A stretch of DNA of 64,000 bases from Hofstenia miamia (GCA_004352715.1 SCFE01000102.1:1108745-1172744); one strand, 5' to 3'. Numbered from the stretch's first letter, positions 1 to 15,100 are shown. Translations and numbers: made by a program. Notes: generated from the sequence alone by a model not told the origin.

Positions 1-23
1 CCTTATTACATTTAAAATTTCAG

Positions 24-134
24 GTCCAGCAGTGATCAAATTTACATCAACTGATGGAAGCGTTCCTAATGTCTTGCCTAAAAAGCGACAGTCAACAGAA
101 ACTCATGTCTTCCATGAAAACGATAAATTTCTCA
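24..134 (+). CDS. Fndc3: Fndc3 exon 1 of window (N-terminal linker)
   Basis: Acceptor tttcag before 24 and donor gtaagt at 135. The exon enters with two bases completing a codon from an upstream exon and leaves with one base. It encodes 36 full residues of hydrophilic linker (starts [15 protein letters not shown], contains LPKKRQSTE). In vertebrate FNDC3 this part is low-complexity and poorly conserved, so the call rests on the in-phase join to exon 2 rather than on similarity. Confidence 0.75.
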
Positions 135-3100
135 GTAAGTAAATTCTTATGATTTGATTTATGTTTACAAATTATCAACGTTGGAATTTTAGAAGAGCAA
201 TTAAGACCAGATTATCTTCCGTTAGAGTATTCTGGAACGAGAATAGAACTGGATGAATGCTCATCTGTACAAACTGAAAGTGGACCTACTTCTCCATGTA
301 GTAGTCATGACTCAGATCTTCCTGTTGTTCCGCAACCAAATAGACGAATCCGGAGAGCTGTTAAAATGGTGGAAATGACTGAATATGATCAGAGAAATAA
401 AGGTTAATCTAAAATATATTTTGCATTTATTAAAGCTTTTATTCAAATATATGTTTTATGGAAGATAATGTTATTTAATATTTTGTTTTCATCGATCAAT
501 ACTTTTTTGTTCCTATTAACTCATCAAAAACACTTTATTCTATTATAATTTGGTTAACTTATTTTAAGTTATTTACTTTGATTTGAAACTCAATTTCTAA
601 AATTATTGCGTTCATTGTTATACAGTCTTTTATAATTTTGTGTTTCTTAATTTATTTCTTACAAATATTTTACATTTTATTATTACGCGATTCGTTTTTA
701 AAACATCAGTTTCTACAATGTCCTTTAAATATTAAATAATAATAAAAAAATTAGTAGCCTTACTGTTATGACTCATTACTTGAGTCATAATTCCATATTA
801 TTAACTCTGAGAATATTTTGATTGCTCATTCATTAATGCATTTAGTTATTTTAGTAAGTAAAATTCGATAAACTGCCCATTTAAAATAATTAAAGTCCAA
901 GCAATTTTCAGATGTAAAATATATTTTAAGAAATTTATCAAAAGTTGAAATTTTATTATGTTTTGTATAATCAGTATTAATTCGTTTTTTGCATCCTTTA
1001 ATTGCACTGATCTTTTCTCTTTTCTTATTCACAATCTTAATGCAAAACTATTTTCATTCATTGTCCGATTAAATTTGTTTTCTATCTGCCTTACATAGAT
1101 GCTACCAATCTTTAATTACGTCGTCTTATTTATCATTTTAATCCTATTGTATTTATCAGTAGTAGCATTTTGTATAAAGCATATTTAGACAAATGTTTTG
1201 TGCAAAATATCATCAAGCTTTTGTCCACTATCAAGCGGCCGAAAGTTACAAATGTTGACAGAACCGAAGCATATGTCACTTGGGTTGGCGTCGAGTTCAA
1301 GCCCGGTATCATTAAATCTTCAAAAGTTACATATCTACTCAAACTCTACATGGAAGATGAACTTTTAGAGCAAATCAGTTGGTAAGTTAATTTCTTTCTC
1401 CATATTGAATTCCAGAGTAAGTGGAGATAAGAAATAATCTTTAAAATTGCCAATTTTTACCTTAGAGTCTACATGCAACTTTAACTTATTTATTGGTATG
1501 CTAGTAAGATTCCCTAATTAGGATTAAATTGTAGTTCTTTATTTTATGCAAAAAGTAAGTTGATTGAATTCGGTAGGTACTTAAAGTAACGCCCCATTTT
1601 TTAATAAGTGAACTTCAAGAAAGTATTCATACGTTTAACATTCCTTTTGGTGAATTCAAACAGAGTTCAGAGTAATTTACTCCCGTATAGGGAGACCTTA
1701 TTTTGGCGAGATCAAATTTATTTATAATGGTCCATACAATTTTAAGTTATTTAAATGTGAAATTTGCTTCCTAATGTTAATGTTTCTTATAAATTTCTAT
1801 AATATTACAAGTGTTTATCAACAATTTATATATATGCTCATTCAGTGATTTTTTCATATTGAAATTCTGCGAATCTGTTTTTGAAGTATCATGTTTATTT
1901 ATTTATTTGTAGTTCACATTTGTGTCATAAATTATGTAAACAAAGTAAATATTGTTGCAAGGGAACGTTTTTATTCCGCATATCTTGTAGCGCCAATCTA
2001 GTATGTACAATAATGTTGTCTTCGAAAGGTAAGCATTTATCACAAGTTCAAAAAATCACGTTTAATGAGAAGTGGCACCGCTAATTCCTTTAGCATTGGG
2101 ATTATAAGAACCGATAAGGTAGTTAGTTACGGTTAAAATTCAACGAATAATGTTTTTGGAGCAGAGTTGGCAAAAAGTGCGTTTAAAAATGTTTTTTTGC
2201 TTTTAAAAAGAACGACTTCAAGGTACCAATATTTTGCTGAAACCCATATAATAGTAAACATTTAATAAAATAGCATAAGAAACATGTTTAGACATGTCAA
2301 CTCTGATTTGTAGATTTACACTTTTAAGATTATTATATATTACTTGTTTTCTTAGTTTTTATAAAAAGTTTTTAGTGGAGTAAAAAGCAATCATCATTTG
2401 AAGAATCTGCAGTCTGCACAGGAGTATGGCGTTAGGTAACATGTTTCGAGGCCTACATTTTTTAATGATTTTTAGCGTAATTGCTCGGGTGGATTCTCAC
2501 GAGGGCTCAGCGACGGAGCGCGTTAATTTCACAACCAAATTCTCTTCCACTGCCATTCCTCGCTTATCTCATCGAACCGAGAATTCTCTGCATTTCGATT
2601 GGTCACATCTGAAACCGACCGGTCAATATTTATTGCAGTACTCACTGGTACGTACACATTCATTCTTGGATCTACCGCCGCGTTCTGCTAATCTATTGTT
2701 TTCAACTACATTGAATTGACAATTATTAATTTTTCCATCCATACACATATTTTATAAGTTTAAATGCTCACCAATTTTATGCAATCAAAATATCGCTTCT
2801 GTAATTGATTTTTTTAGCGTTCCCTAATGTGTCTTTAAATTACCAGTGATCCAGATGCATTGTTTATTTTCCTTTAACCTCTCAAGCAAACATATGAAAA
2901 GTTAAGGTAGGTGGTCTTAAGAAGTAATTGCCTATGAACAAACTTTTGAGTATCGCCCGTGTTTTCATCATTACTGGATCAATATTGCTACTGTAGATGT
3001 TCATTTATTCAAATATATCTGTTTTTGTAAGAATTAACTAAACTCAGTTTCTTAAATTTTAATGGGAAATTGATTTAGTTTATACCCAGTTTTTTATAAG

Positions 3101-6100
3101 CAATAGTTTTAGGAGCTAAGCCAAGAATTGCTTTGGAAAATGGCCAAATTTTGTGTTTTTGACCTACAAAATTGCTTATCTAAAATCGATCATGTATTCA
3201 AAACTTTGAAAATTCAAAAATGGACTTTCTGGATGGTAGGGTTGATTATATTGATACTAATGACATTGACAATGTTGTGGTTATATTGTTCAACTGATTA
3301 GCTTTTTCTTAAATTTTCACCTTTTTCTAGGGTAAGATTACTTATATTAAGCGGGAATGTTTAATGCGAAACTCTTCCTTTAAGTCTCATTGTAGATCCT
3401 AAGCTTAGAAGAATATCATTTCATTTTTACATAGCAGTTTAAGAAACATTTAAAACCACACTTCAGATTTTCCAAAACCCACGAACATAGTGCTTTTTAA
3501 CAAAAATGTGTGAATATATTTTTTCGATTTTTTCACAAACTGTTATTGAACGGTGTTTGTACCACTATTTTACAACGTAGTTTTTTAAGAATTTTAAATT
3601 ATGTGCTTCTACTAAAAACTAAATATAAGTTTTAGTAAATTAGTTTTGGAGTGCGTTGAAATATAGAACATCACACTGACACTGCGCTTGTAATGTTGTA
3701 CTTTCCGCGGTAAAATCCTAAAATTGATTTACAGTAAAGAACAGGGAATGCCAACAGAGAAAAACATAAACATTCTGTCATTCAATAAATGTTCTTAATT
3801 TGATCATCTTTATCAATGTATAACCGCCATTAATGGAAATGCTCTGAAATAACGTATGTAATATCAATAATCTATATCATATAATAAAATATTCTGTATA
3901 CGTGTAAATGGTTGATTGAAGCGATATGATATTTTCACAATGCATTGGTTTTCATGTTTCATTTTTAGCAAATTATTTAATCACATGTTACTACAATGTT
4001 AATGTAAATGATGCTTTCGTAGTATGGGGCAAAATCCTTAGCAATCAAGTCTAAATGCTCCATAATTCCGTTACATATTTTATTTTAACTAATAATTAAG
4101 AATCGAGCTCCAGCACTGAGCTTTATTATATATTTATTTATATTTTATACCCTTTACTTTAATTTTGCCTCAACTTTGCTTATATAAATTCTAGTAGATG
4201 CGGCACCGATTTTCCATGGGGCTAATAGGTTTTGAGCTTAAGGTCTCATAAAAAATGTAAACTTATATAATAATTATTAGAATAGCAAATACATAATTTT
4301 TTTCATTGTAAAATAGCAAGACCAACCTACGTTCACAAACATGAAATGACCGCAAGTAATATAATTTTGAAGTCGAAATTAAATAGCAATTAAACAATTC
4401 TCCGCTTTTCTCAATACTTTCTTCATTTCAATAGCTCCGATGTGTGTTGCTTTTTGTTCACGAAGTTTACAGTCGAAACATTTTTGCCAGTTATTGACAC
4501 TCTCCCCAGCAGATAACAGGCAATCATGGTATATATATATATATATATANNNNNNNNNNNNNNNNNNNNNNNNNNNNNNNNNNNNNNNNNNNNNNNNNNN
4601 NNNNNNNNNNNNNNNNNNNNNNNNNNNNNNNNNNNNNNNNNNNNNNNNNNNNNNNNNNNNNNNNNNNNNNNNNNNNNNNNNNNNNNNNNNNNNNNNNNNN
4701 ATTAGGCCCCTGCGAGTTGAATTTTTTATGCCCGAGTCGAGTTGGAACCTTAACTCGCGAGTCCGAGTTGATTTGCAATTTCGACTTAATTTTTTTCACC
4801 ATAAATTCATTTGCGTGTTCTATCTCCAGGTGAGTCCAAAGCGTTGCTTTGCTTCCAAATTTTGCATTCGTCACCATGTTCGCTGAGGACTCAAAAAATG
4901 CTGATTTCCAGTCCATGCCTGAAACAATTGAGTAAACAATTAATATTCACCGTCGTCCTCAAATGTAACCTCATCAAAGCTTTGTTATAGTTTTACGTTA
5001 TAACTAGTGCGGCATTTTTTTACTTAAAACATTTGAAATTTTTACGCAAAAAATTTTACTTTTTTGACTTATAAACGTAATTTTTTATCTAAAAAATTGA
5101 CCTAAAAATTTTTTAACTTTGTAAAATTCGTGTATTCTATGCTAAACCCAATCAACTAGGTACTAAGAAGCACCATTATAGGACTGCACATTATCTTTGG
5201 AATTTTTATTGTCTTAAGCATGCTTTTTAGCATTGAAAAGAACCTTTCCAAGGAAGCAGGAGAGCACTTGCTATTTTCAGCAATAATCCAATTTCAATGA
5301 TTATTAATGAACCGATTGCACCGATTATTCATTAAGTCATGTAATCCATAGTTTTCAATTTTCGGTGAAGCATCCAAAATTGAGGTTGATTCAGACTCAA
5401 AGCAGGTTACAAGTCCAATTCATTCCATAGTCATTTGTGGTGTTTACTAACTTTTGCATTATTGCCTCATTGATAGGATAGCAATTGTTGCTCTCTCAAC
5501 AATGACACCCTTTGTAATGTTAAGACATACTTATAATTCTGCTTCATTTCTACGCATAATATTCGAAATATATCATGTATAATCATGTGTTGGAATTATT
5601 ATGTATTGATTTTATCTTATTAGCCTGATGGCTTGCAAATTTTAAATAGAGAATGGTCGGTCGATTGTTCGATATTACAGTAAAAATTGAAGAAAAAAAG
5701 ATGCCATTAAAACGAGTTTCGAGTACTCGAAATGTCGAATTGAAATTTCAGGCCTCGAGTCGAGTTTGTTGTATATATTTTATTATTGCTTATTCTCGCT
5801 TAATCCGCATCCATTACCCTTTAATAGTGAACTGTAGGTATTGTGTATTATTGTTTAAATAGTTTTTGAGAAAATGGACCACGAATGTAGATAAGCCTCA
5901 GTAACCGTAGTCTAGCTTTGTATAAATGTAATCATTATCTCCTATGTTTATATTTGTTTGTGCTCTTGGGTATATTTTTATGTGTGGCAATATCAATTCA
6001 TTTATAGTTTTGAGTTTATATTTTTATTTTTTGCACTGAAACTTCGTCATTTAAACGCAATTTATGTTCCAATACTTGAATTTTTTTTTGTTCTAGATGA

Positions 6101-9100
6101 TTTTGGATTCCTGATTTCTGTTACATAAAACGAAAAAATATTCATTCATGCCTTTGTGTATTGTAACCAATATTTAGATTGCCTCGATTCCCGGTATTGA
6201 TTGAATAATGTTATTTTGTAAATCGTATGTCCTGTTGCACGCAATTATGTCCTTGACTAATGATGCGCGAATCAGTAATCGTTAAGACCATGTTTGCAAA
6301 CTCGTTCAAGACATTTCGAATTTCTATATCGTTATTTGCTTAGAATTGAAATTCATGTGTTTGTTCATTAATAAGTCAAAGCTCTTTGAATCTGATAAGC
6401 TCCTCTAATATTATCGTTTGCTGTATAGGCTTTGAAAATTTTTAAGAATTGATTGCAATTCAGTACCAAGTTAGCACACACATGTTATTTATCAAAGTTA
6501 TTTTGATAATATTTCAATTTCCATATTATGCAATACACAAGTGTTTTGCTGACCCTGATTTTCAACTGCGTCCACGTTACTGTAGCTTACTTTATTTGAA
6601 TGCGTAGAATATATCGTGCACAGAGAAAAGGTAAGAAATGAATACTGGCTTACTGATACTTAGGTAGAATAAAACATTGAGTCTTTCAGAATTATGCAAA
6701 TCTTGTGGGGTATTTGCATTCTTTCCATGAAGCTTCCAGAATACACTTAGTTTGTAGTTGATCTTTAACATTTGTTTTCTTAATTAGTACTAACATTGAC
6801 TAGCATAATAGCCTATGCTTTTAGTAGATGTTTTTCATCCCTGTTTGTTTTAATCAGAACTTTACGGACGATGTCTTTTGAAGTTTTTGATTTTGTAATC
6901 CCAAGGAAAGGATTTTTTCGAATATAATGTGTATTTATCATTGAAAAATATGTGTCATTACTGTAGAGATATGATGATATCAACTAACTCTTCTAAGGAT
7001 ACCAGAAGGAATCCTCTCACTATTATGATATTCTTTTTTAAAAGTTTGAACTATGGCTATAGTCTTTTTGTTGAAAAATGATTTGTTGGTTATATATTTC
7101 GACTAAATATGTGACGGGAGCAGCGGATTCCGAATATTTCTCACATATTTACAATTTTGTCAATTTGGGCCAAAATAAAAATTATGGAATGAGATCACAG
7201 GGACCAAATGATTTCATTATAATTGTATGGGATGGCATTGTGAATATAACTAATAAGATAGAGACCAATAATATTCTTGCCCCACAGAACCCTGCAAGAT
7301 CTCAGATAGGGTATTAACTTTTTAATGGCATTGTACATTTTAAGAAACGTCTTAGATTTTAAATGTTCACACTAACTGCGAATACTTCTGATTCATTGTC
7401 CAAGACCTTGATTTTTTAAATGTGTAAATATTATTTCATTAGGTTTTTGATTTGTTAATAATGAGAATTCAGCTTGCAGGAAACGTGGTTGTATCATTTT
7501 CAACTCAACGTACTACATGAGTTCTTTCTGTGCCTTTGATTCTGTTTCCTTACGTGTAGGCAATGCCTTAAAACTTTTTTTCAGTTTTATTAGTTTAATA
7601 TCGCAACACCATTTACTTAATAGATCACGTGGCATGTCAAAAACACTGAATTTTAGGTTGGTTTCTAGAATTCTTGATTGTTTCAATTCAAGCAAATCTC
7701 AACATCATAATTTTAAGGTTATATTGAATGGTTGACGAATTCTTCTTATAATTGGGCGTGTATTCGCAATGAACGTTGTACAGATTGCTACGTTTCATGT
7801 TTACTTGTGATGACTAGCAATTGGAATTAGAAGAACTACAGCTGGCCTTGTTGTTGTTACGTGGAGTGAAAACCTGTTGTTCACAGATGTGAATGCGTAG
7901 GAATTTAATTACACGTCTTTTCTTTGATCAATTTGAAAGCATTAAATTTTGTTTTTACCCATTGTCATCAATGAATCCAGAAGTAGAGTAAACGTTTCGC
8001 TTCGGTTTCGGTTAATCATAGACTGGAATGTCTTTTTACAGTAGGAGACCATCTTTTATTATTTTGTCGAAAACCATTGCGAACGTGACTAAGATTAATT
8101 TAGTTTTTCGTTTCATTGCCACTCAAAATGTTCCTCCTTTACAACTATTTTTGCTCCCCCTTTCCTCCTCACTCTGACAGAATGAGCTTTCCTGCATTTA
8201 CCTCAAGTTCTTCACTTTTAAAATAATCATTTGAAGTTTCAAGTTCAATTAGTCAAAACCTGTATTTTGGTTTGTTGTAATATTATTATTAGAACAAAGA
8301 GTATACCTTTATTATTTTTTTTGTATTTCTCATCCACGCACTTACCTTAAGTAATATTGAAACTCAAGTGGCTATCGTATTATCTCTTGTACACCGATCC
8401 CTGAATAAAAAACCGACAGCATTTTCCTGCAGAAGCCATTGTTCAGATTATTGGTAGTTTTCGATATTTTTGATTTTATGGTTTTCTCGTTTTCATTAGG
8501 GCTGTATGTAATGTTTTTGTGTTTAAATGGACACACAACATTGTTTATTACATCTGAATTATATAATAGTCTAAGGGTTGTAAATGAAGTATGCATATTT
8601 TGTGTGAGTTTTACAAAGTCAGTTTGGCGTTTGTTATGGAAAATCTTATTTCTAATTGGGAATCTTTTTTTTTCAACTTCGTAATGTTAAATTTAAGGGT
8701 TGGCAAATTAAAAGCACCCGTTTTAAAACACGTTTTAAAACATCTGTTTTTTATTGAGGATTTTTAAAAGTGTTTTTATTATGACAACGGCGCGAAAAAT
8801 TTAGACGTTGAATGTTGCTGTAGTTGTAATTGTATTTAGTGATGTAATGTATAATTAAACATATCAAGCGAACGGTGAATTACATCGCCGACGTAGCCTG
8901 AATCTGATTGGCTGACGTTGATGTCGCTTGTGGCAAGCTCTGTTTCCATAGAAAGTGGCTTCAGCATTATGGGACTCACTTCAATTATTGACCTTTGTCC
9001 AAACAGTCATGGATAAAACTAACGCTTTTCATGTAAAGTCGTTTTTTCCTTATGAATTGCTCGGGTGTTTTAAAAAACTCTCTTTAACAGAAAAAACGTT

Positions 9101-12100
9101 TAAAACGGTTTTTATTAATAAAAACCGTTTTTTCCAACCCTCTCAAAATTAGCATAACTATTGTATTAGATTTCCATCAAGATTAATTGCATTTAAGACT
9201 GTTATGCAACGCTAAATATTTGTGTATTTGTTGTAGTGGTGTGTGAAAAGGGGAATGAGGGGTACATTGAACCAGTGTAGTGATAAGCGAGGGTTAAAAG
9301 CGGGGCTCAATGAACTATGCAGAAGGCATGAGAAAACCATTGAGTTAAACCGAATATTATTAAGCCGAATGCATTTAGACGTGTTATTTCATAATTCAAA
9401 ATATTTAAAAATGAATCGAATTTAGTATATTGCTACTAAGATTGATCGTGATAAGGTTGATTGGAGAAGCAATATTTTGGCAGGAGAACCTACTTAAAAT
9501 TCCATAAAAGAGATCCTGTGGAGTCAAAATGATGATTATAAATTTATTAATTGCCATAATCTAATTTTGTGTTTTTGTTCATTCTGTCATATTTTGAGAG
9601 CACATCAGTATTTTATTGACTTTTTTTGCAATATAGGCAACCTTTCTACGATTCATTATGAATTCTAGTTTAGCAAAAAAATTTTTTTGAGGTCTTATGC
9701 AAAAATGTAATATACTAAAGTTAGCAAGGCTGAAAGTGTATCTTACCAATATATTCGTTATTTATCAAGAAATGATATACATTCTCTTAAAAATGTGTCT
9801 TTGCAAAAAGGCTACGGTTAGACTATGTGATTGGCCACACGGGATCTGTCAAATTTTGGTAGAATCGCATTTCTAACCACCGAGATAATTAGCGATGTAA
9901 CGTGATTGTGTAACTTTTCTTGCTACCAATCACGTAATCTAACCGTGGCCTTAATGAACATGACCAGGGATGGATCTAGAAATTTTCAAACGGGTGGGCG
10001 GTTCGATCTAAATTTAAGATTACTTAAATAATATTGGGGTACTGAAATATAAGATGAGTAGATTAACAGTAGTATTTAAAATTCAGTAGCCATCATTTGA
10101 CTTTTAGATTCGATTCAACACTGGTAATATACACATAAGCATATAATTTTAAAATTATGATCTTTGCATCCCTTTAATAATAATAATAATAATGAATGAC
10201 TTTATTTAATCGCTGAAGGCAGACACTACAAAAATATAAAAGCAAGTCAAGTTTCCGTCTGCGAGAACAGTCATAGGAAATAAAGTAGGAGCAGATGGAA
10301 GAGTAGGCGAAGTTTGGCGGCGGGGAAATAAATCAATGGCTGTTGGAGGGTTGAAAGTCAAGATTTAAGTAGCAGTAATACAAGTAAATGAGTGAAGGGT
10401 GCGATGTTTCATGGGACGAGGAATCGAGAAAGTGACAACATCATCATAGCGAGTGGAGCGGGAATTAGAGAGCTTAATGAATTCAAAAGTATCAAGGTCC
10501 AATTTGCGAGTGAGCAAGCGATCGAACAAGAGGAGATCGCTGGCAAGGAAGCAGAGTGGCAGCGGGAGAGTGGAAACTTGGAGAAGAGACTCTTTGTATG
10601 GCAAAGAGAGAGATCCATTTGAAGACACGCTTTTGGAAGCGTTCCATGGAGTGGAAGAAGCAACGAGAAGGCCACCAACAGGGAGATGCGTAAAGAATGG
10701 CGCGAGGAATGGACTTGAACAAAGAGAGTATCACAGCAGCTGGGGAATTAAAGGGAACATTGCGGAAGAGGGCAAAGAGTGAGGAATTAACTTTGCAGAT
10801 GCGCAAGAACATATGACCAGACCAATTTAAGTTAGCAGCAAGTTGAACTCCAAACTGAATATGAGGAGAAGGAAAGTTCACAGAGGAAGATACAGAAAAG
10901 GAAATACCACATGCCTTGGGTGGGCTGAACTCAAGCCAAATGTGGGGGCGCACAACCCCCTAAATCCGTCCCTGAACATGACATCCCAAAATTTTCAGAC
11001 TGTATGCCTTAAAAATACTTTTTTTTAACGAAAACTGATATTTTATTTTATATATGCACTGCATATTAATGTTTGTAGGAAAATATTTAAAAGATTAGTC
11101 AAATTATAATTTTCAATACTCACCTTACTGATATATTTTGTTAAGATGCTCTTGTCTATTTGCAATGTAACATTTGCGAGCGATTATTGCCAGATGTATC
11201 AATATATTTATAATTAATATAATGATTGAATTTTGTTAATGTCAATTGTGTTTGCATTGATTTGAACATGTGTGCGTGAACCTTTTCATGTGTTTAATTG
11301 TGTGCAAACGATTCGATGTAATTAAGTTTTATTAATATTATGTTAGCATATATACTGGTATATATTGGTTTTTTGCAAATCATTTTTTAAATGGGAAGGA
11401 ATGCATGAGTTTAAGTTTCAATTCAGTACTTACTACACTTACACTATTCCCGTGAAGTGCACAGTAAGGACTCCCAATGAAGAGGCTATTGTTTATACAG
11501 GACGAAAAAAAGTTGCATGAGATGGGTCATAGCAAAGTACTTTACCTGATATGTAAATCCAGAAATACCCTGAAGATCTAGATCTCTCGAAAAATAAACA
11601 CCAAAACCTTTTGGCGTACTACATTTAAATAATTGAACAAATTGTGGAAAGGCAGTAATTCTAGCTGTACATTGTGAAGATGTTTGCGTATCATGAATGA
11701 TATCCAATTATGGGTATTACATCAGTTACAATTTTTTTCTATGGATCTATTCTGAGTTGTAAATATGCTGGGAAGGGTTCCGAACAATCTAGGCGGATAT
11801 TGACCAAGCAAATGTATATAGTTGGAACCTCCCATAAAAATTTAAATTGAGTGTAAATTTCAAATGATTTTTCTCATACATTTTGATGTTTTGTTTTTTT
11901 TGTTTTGGTTCTATTTTAAATGGCTTTTTAATAGCTAGCAAGTAGTTACCTCTTCGAAATATGTACCTATTTTTAACAACTAGACATTTTCGAAGCATCA
12001 TGAAATGAAGTTATCATCTTTTTTTGTAGTGGATGTGATTTGTAAGAGTCTACATCTTCATGCATTTATTTCATATCAAAAAAATTTGATTAAAATACCC

Positions 12101-15100
12101 AATTATCTTTACGAGCTGAATACTAGCCTCGAATAGGACGGATCGGCAATAGGCTAAAACAACCCGGGCCGATTAACACCGTCCTTTTACAACTATGGAT
12201 GCATAGTTCTTTCGCACCGTGTTTTACTTTTGCTCTCTTAGTTTGTGCTCATTACTTTTAAATCGTTGTACAATTTTGGCAAATCGGCAAATTAAAGCTA
12301 GAAATTTTTAACTTCGGCCTCCTTGTGGTAGGTCATACTCAGCTACAAAACATGTAAGCAGTCTAAACATGTGTTTATGTGTTTCTTAGAAAGCATTTTA
12401 TACAAGAGTAATCAATTTCAATGTTATTCAACTACGTTGAATTTTCATTACTTGAAAACCTTAGGCTTTGATTAGAAAAAATTTTTGTCAGTCAATTTTC
12501 TGCTGTGGTATCCCGTCGATGTAGCATTAATATGTCTATGTTTCTCCTGCTTTAAAATATTCCCGCCATTTAATCAAAGTGAATATTTCTTTAAATGATT
12601 TGACCAATAATAATACATTCAAATTTAATGAAGCAATCGTTGAAATGATGATTTACGTGATTGGAAAAAGTTGTCGTCTCTAGCTAGTCTTAGCACAAGC
12701 ATTGCTTCGTATTGTTTGCATAGCCATTCAGCTGATGTCAGCATTGCCTTATATTGTAGAGAAGTTTCGTTTGGAAACTGTTCTCATAAACTGATGTTTT
12801 ATTTCTTCGACAACACATGTTTCAATCTTTATTCGCTCAGCAGATGTTCATTGATTGACCCCTTAATTATTCTTCTCGATACACATTCCCCAAATTTCAA
12901 TCGCTAAATTGTTCTGGTAAATATGTCGTTTTTCTAGCCATAAATTCAACAATGCTAAACACTTTAATGTAGTTAATTTCATTGAATTCAATTTAATTTA
13001 TGTTAAAGCGTTTTGATCGCGAATTACGAATGCCGCATACACTATCTTATCTTAGCTATCTCAGATAAAAACCTCATTCTCAATTCTCCTTTTAAGCGTT
13101 TAAATGCTTTCGCTCCCAATCCTGTAAAATGGTTGTGTCCACTGTCATTGTGGACCACTAGATAATGGATATTTGAGGATTCTGATATCCATTCAGCGGG
13201 ATTAGCTAAAAAATTTCTACAGCATTTATGGGAATACCGATTTTTTCCAAATATATTGCCATTACTCTCGCAGTATTTACTCGAACTTAATTAGATATAG
13301 CATGTAGGTAGACTATAAAAAGAACCACTATCCTAAAAAATTTCAAGCATTTATTTATAGAAACTCGATTGAGGGATATATATATATATATATATATATA
13401 TTTGTAAACTACATTATGAATTTTTTCGATTCATTTGTTTTGAGGCACTTTAGAGTTAATTTACTGGTAATCCTCACTATGACAACCTATTTAAGAAGTG
13501 GGCGGTTATTCACTCTTAGTGCATACTATATGTCACAGAAATTAGGTTAATAATTTATGATGTCATTAACTATTTTGACGTTTTCTATTATTTATGGAAA
13601 TTGATTTCCTATAAAAAGTTGTTTGGGTTTTTATGTAGAAATCGCAAATTTAATACTTCTCAGTGCTTTTTTTAATTATCGAATTTTAGCACCAGTTCAA
13701 ATAATGCTAGCTCATTTCAAAAATTAATTGTGAATGAAGCCTAATAAAGGCTTGCTACAAAAAAGTTTTGGTGGTTGCGAACAATGTTTGTTCCTTAAAG
13801 ATTCGAGTATTTTTGAAGTCGTTACTTCTCGCATTATGACGGTTGAAATTTCCGATCATCGGATTTATTAACATTACTATAACCATATTTTAATATAAAT
13901 ATTTAAAGTAGTTTATCACTAGAACTATCATGGCACAAACAATTTTATTTACGCTGGCCGTAATTTGCAAGACAAATCAAAATTTAACCATGCGGCAGAT
14001 CTAAAAAGTGGTATCTTATCAAATGGGTATCTTGATTATCAATGGGTTATCTAGGAGAATGTCAATGATCTATTTTCGATTATTTGCGTTTTTGAATGAG
14101 CCCTATTTGTAAGTCTTTACCATTGTCATTGTTTATCTGTTTCAAATACAATTTTTTTTCCTAAAACTGAAGATACCAAAGGCAATAAATTATTTGAAAA
14201 CATTTATATAACAATGTTAACCCGTATCTATCGGAAATGGGGTCAGTTTGACCCCAGGTGTTTTGCAAAAAAAATTAGAATGAAATAAATAAGTTATAAA
14301 CAAATGCTTTTCAATGTTTACAAGGTCTATCATAAAATATAAAAATATGTATCATTTGTAAAAATTCCAATAATGGACTGACAGAAGGGACATAGTCAAT
14401 AATCAATGGGTATAGGAAATTTGTAGATGCAAATTCAAGAAGCTGGCGGCAAAATATCCGCACCAGCTTTCGCATCTGCGAATTGGATACCATGGGATTC
14501 ATTGCTGCTAATGTTTCAAGAATTGCCCCTGCGAGACGACAATGCACATTTTGTGGAGGAAACAAGGATAGGAAAGTCGGAAAAACCTGTTCTCAATGTT
14601 TTGAACCAACCTGTGCTGATCATTGATCGATAATTTGTGATCGTCATTGAATTAGAGTTAGTAATCATTTTAGAACACTTATTTTGTTTCTTTAAACACT
14701 AATTCTGATTTTCAATCTACATGTATAAATAATTTATTTTTTATTCTGGGGTCATTTTGAATGCTGTGAAAATTATTTCAGGTAGATAAGGGTTAATAAT
14801 GCACGGCTTTAGAACAAGCATCCGCCATCCGATTCCCCTTCCCCTCTTTGGCAATTTTTTTAGTTTCTGCAAAGGGGTCTTTTCTATGCATTTCAAATAT
14901 TTTTGTAGAGTACTCTATGCATAAAATCCTCAAATTCGACACTTAGACGGTTACATTTTACAATGTAGTTTTCACTTGAATTCATTCTTGTTTAGATTAC
15001 CGTTTGTGTAGTGCTTTGGTATATTTTGTCAAAAATATTAAATTTCGAATATTCACGTCAAATCGCATGGATATACTAAATAGCAAACTCAAATTATTTA

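Noticed and set aside
1702-1746. FN3-like reading [14 protein letters not shown] in the same intron
   Set aside because: The frame cannot be entered in phase 2 without creating a stop, and FN3-1 is already complete from exons 3-5. Probably chance, or a very old exon scrap.
1914-2022. Cys-rich open stretch with acceptor tttgtag and donor gtaagc in the intron before exon 4
   Set aside because: It would leave in phase 1 while exons 4 and 5 need phase 2. The sequence (many Cys) has no FN3 character, and exon 3 joins exon 4 cleanly without it.
2426-2719. 97-codon open frame starting with a hydrophobic, signal-like stretch
   Set aside because: It reads through the 40-bp intron and past the donor of exon 5. 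The FN3 alignment and phases show that only 2476-2647 is coding; the hydrophobic start is intron sequence.
4440-4916. Long open frames on both strands
   Set aside because: They run through 151 N; only the short zinc-finger-like part on the minus strand was kept, as a hAT relic.
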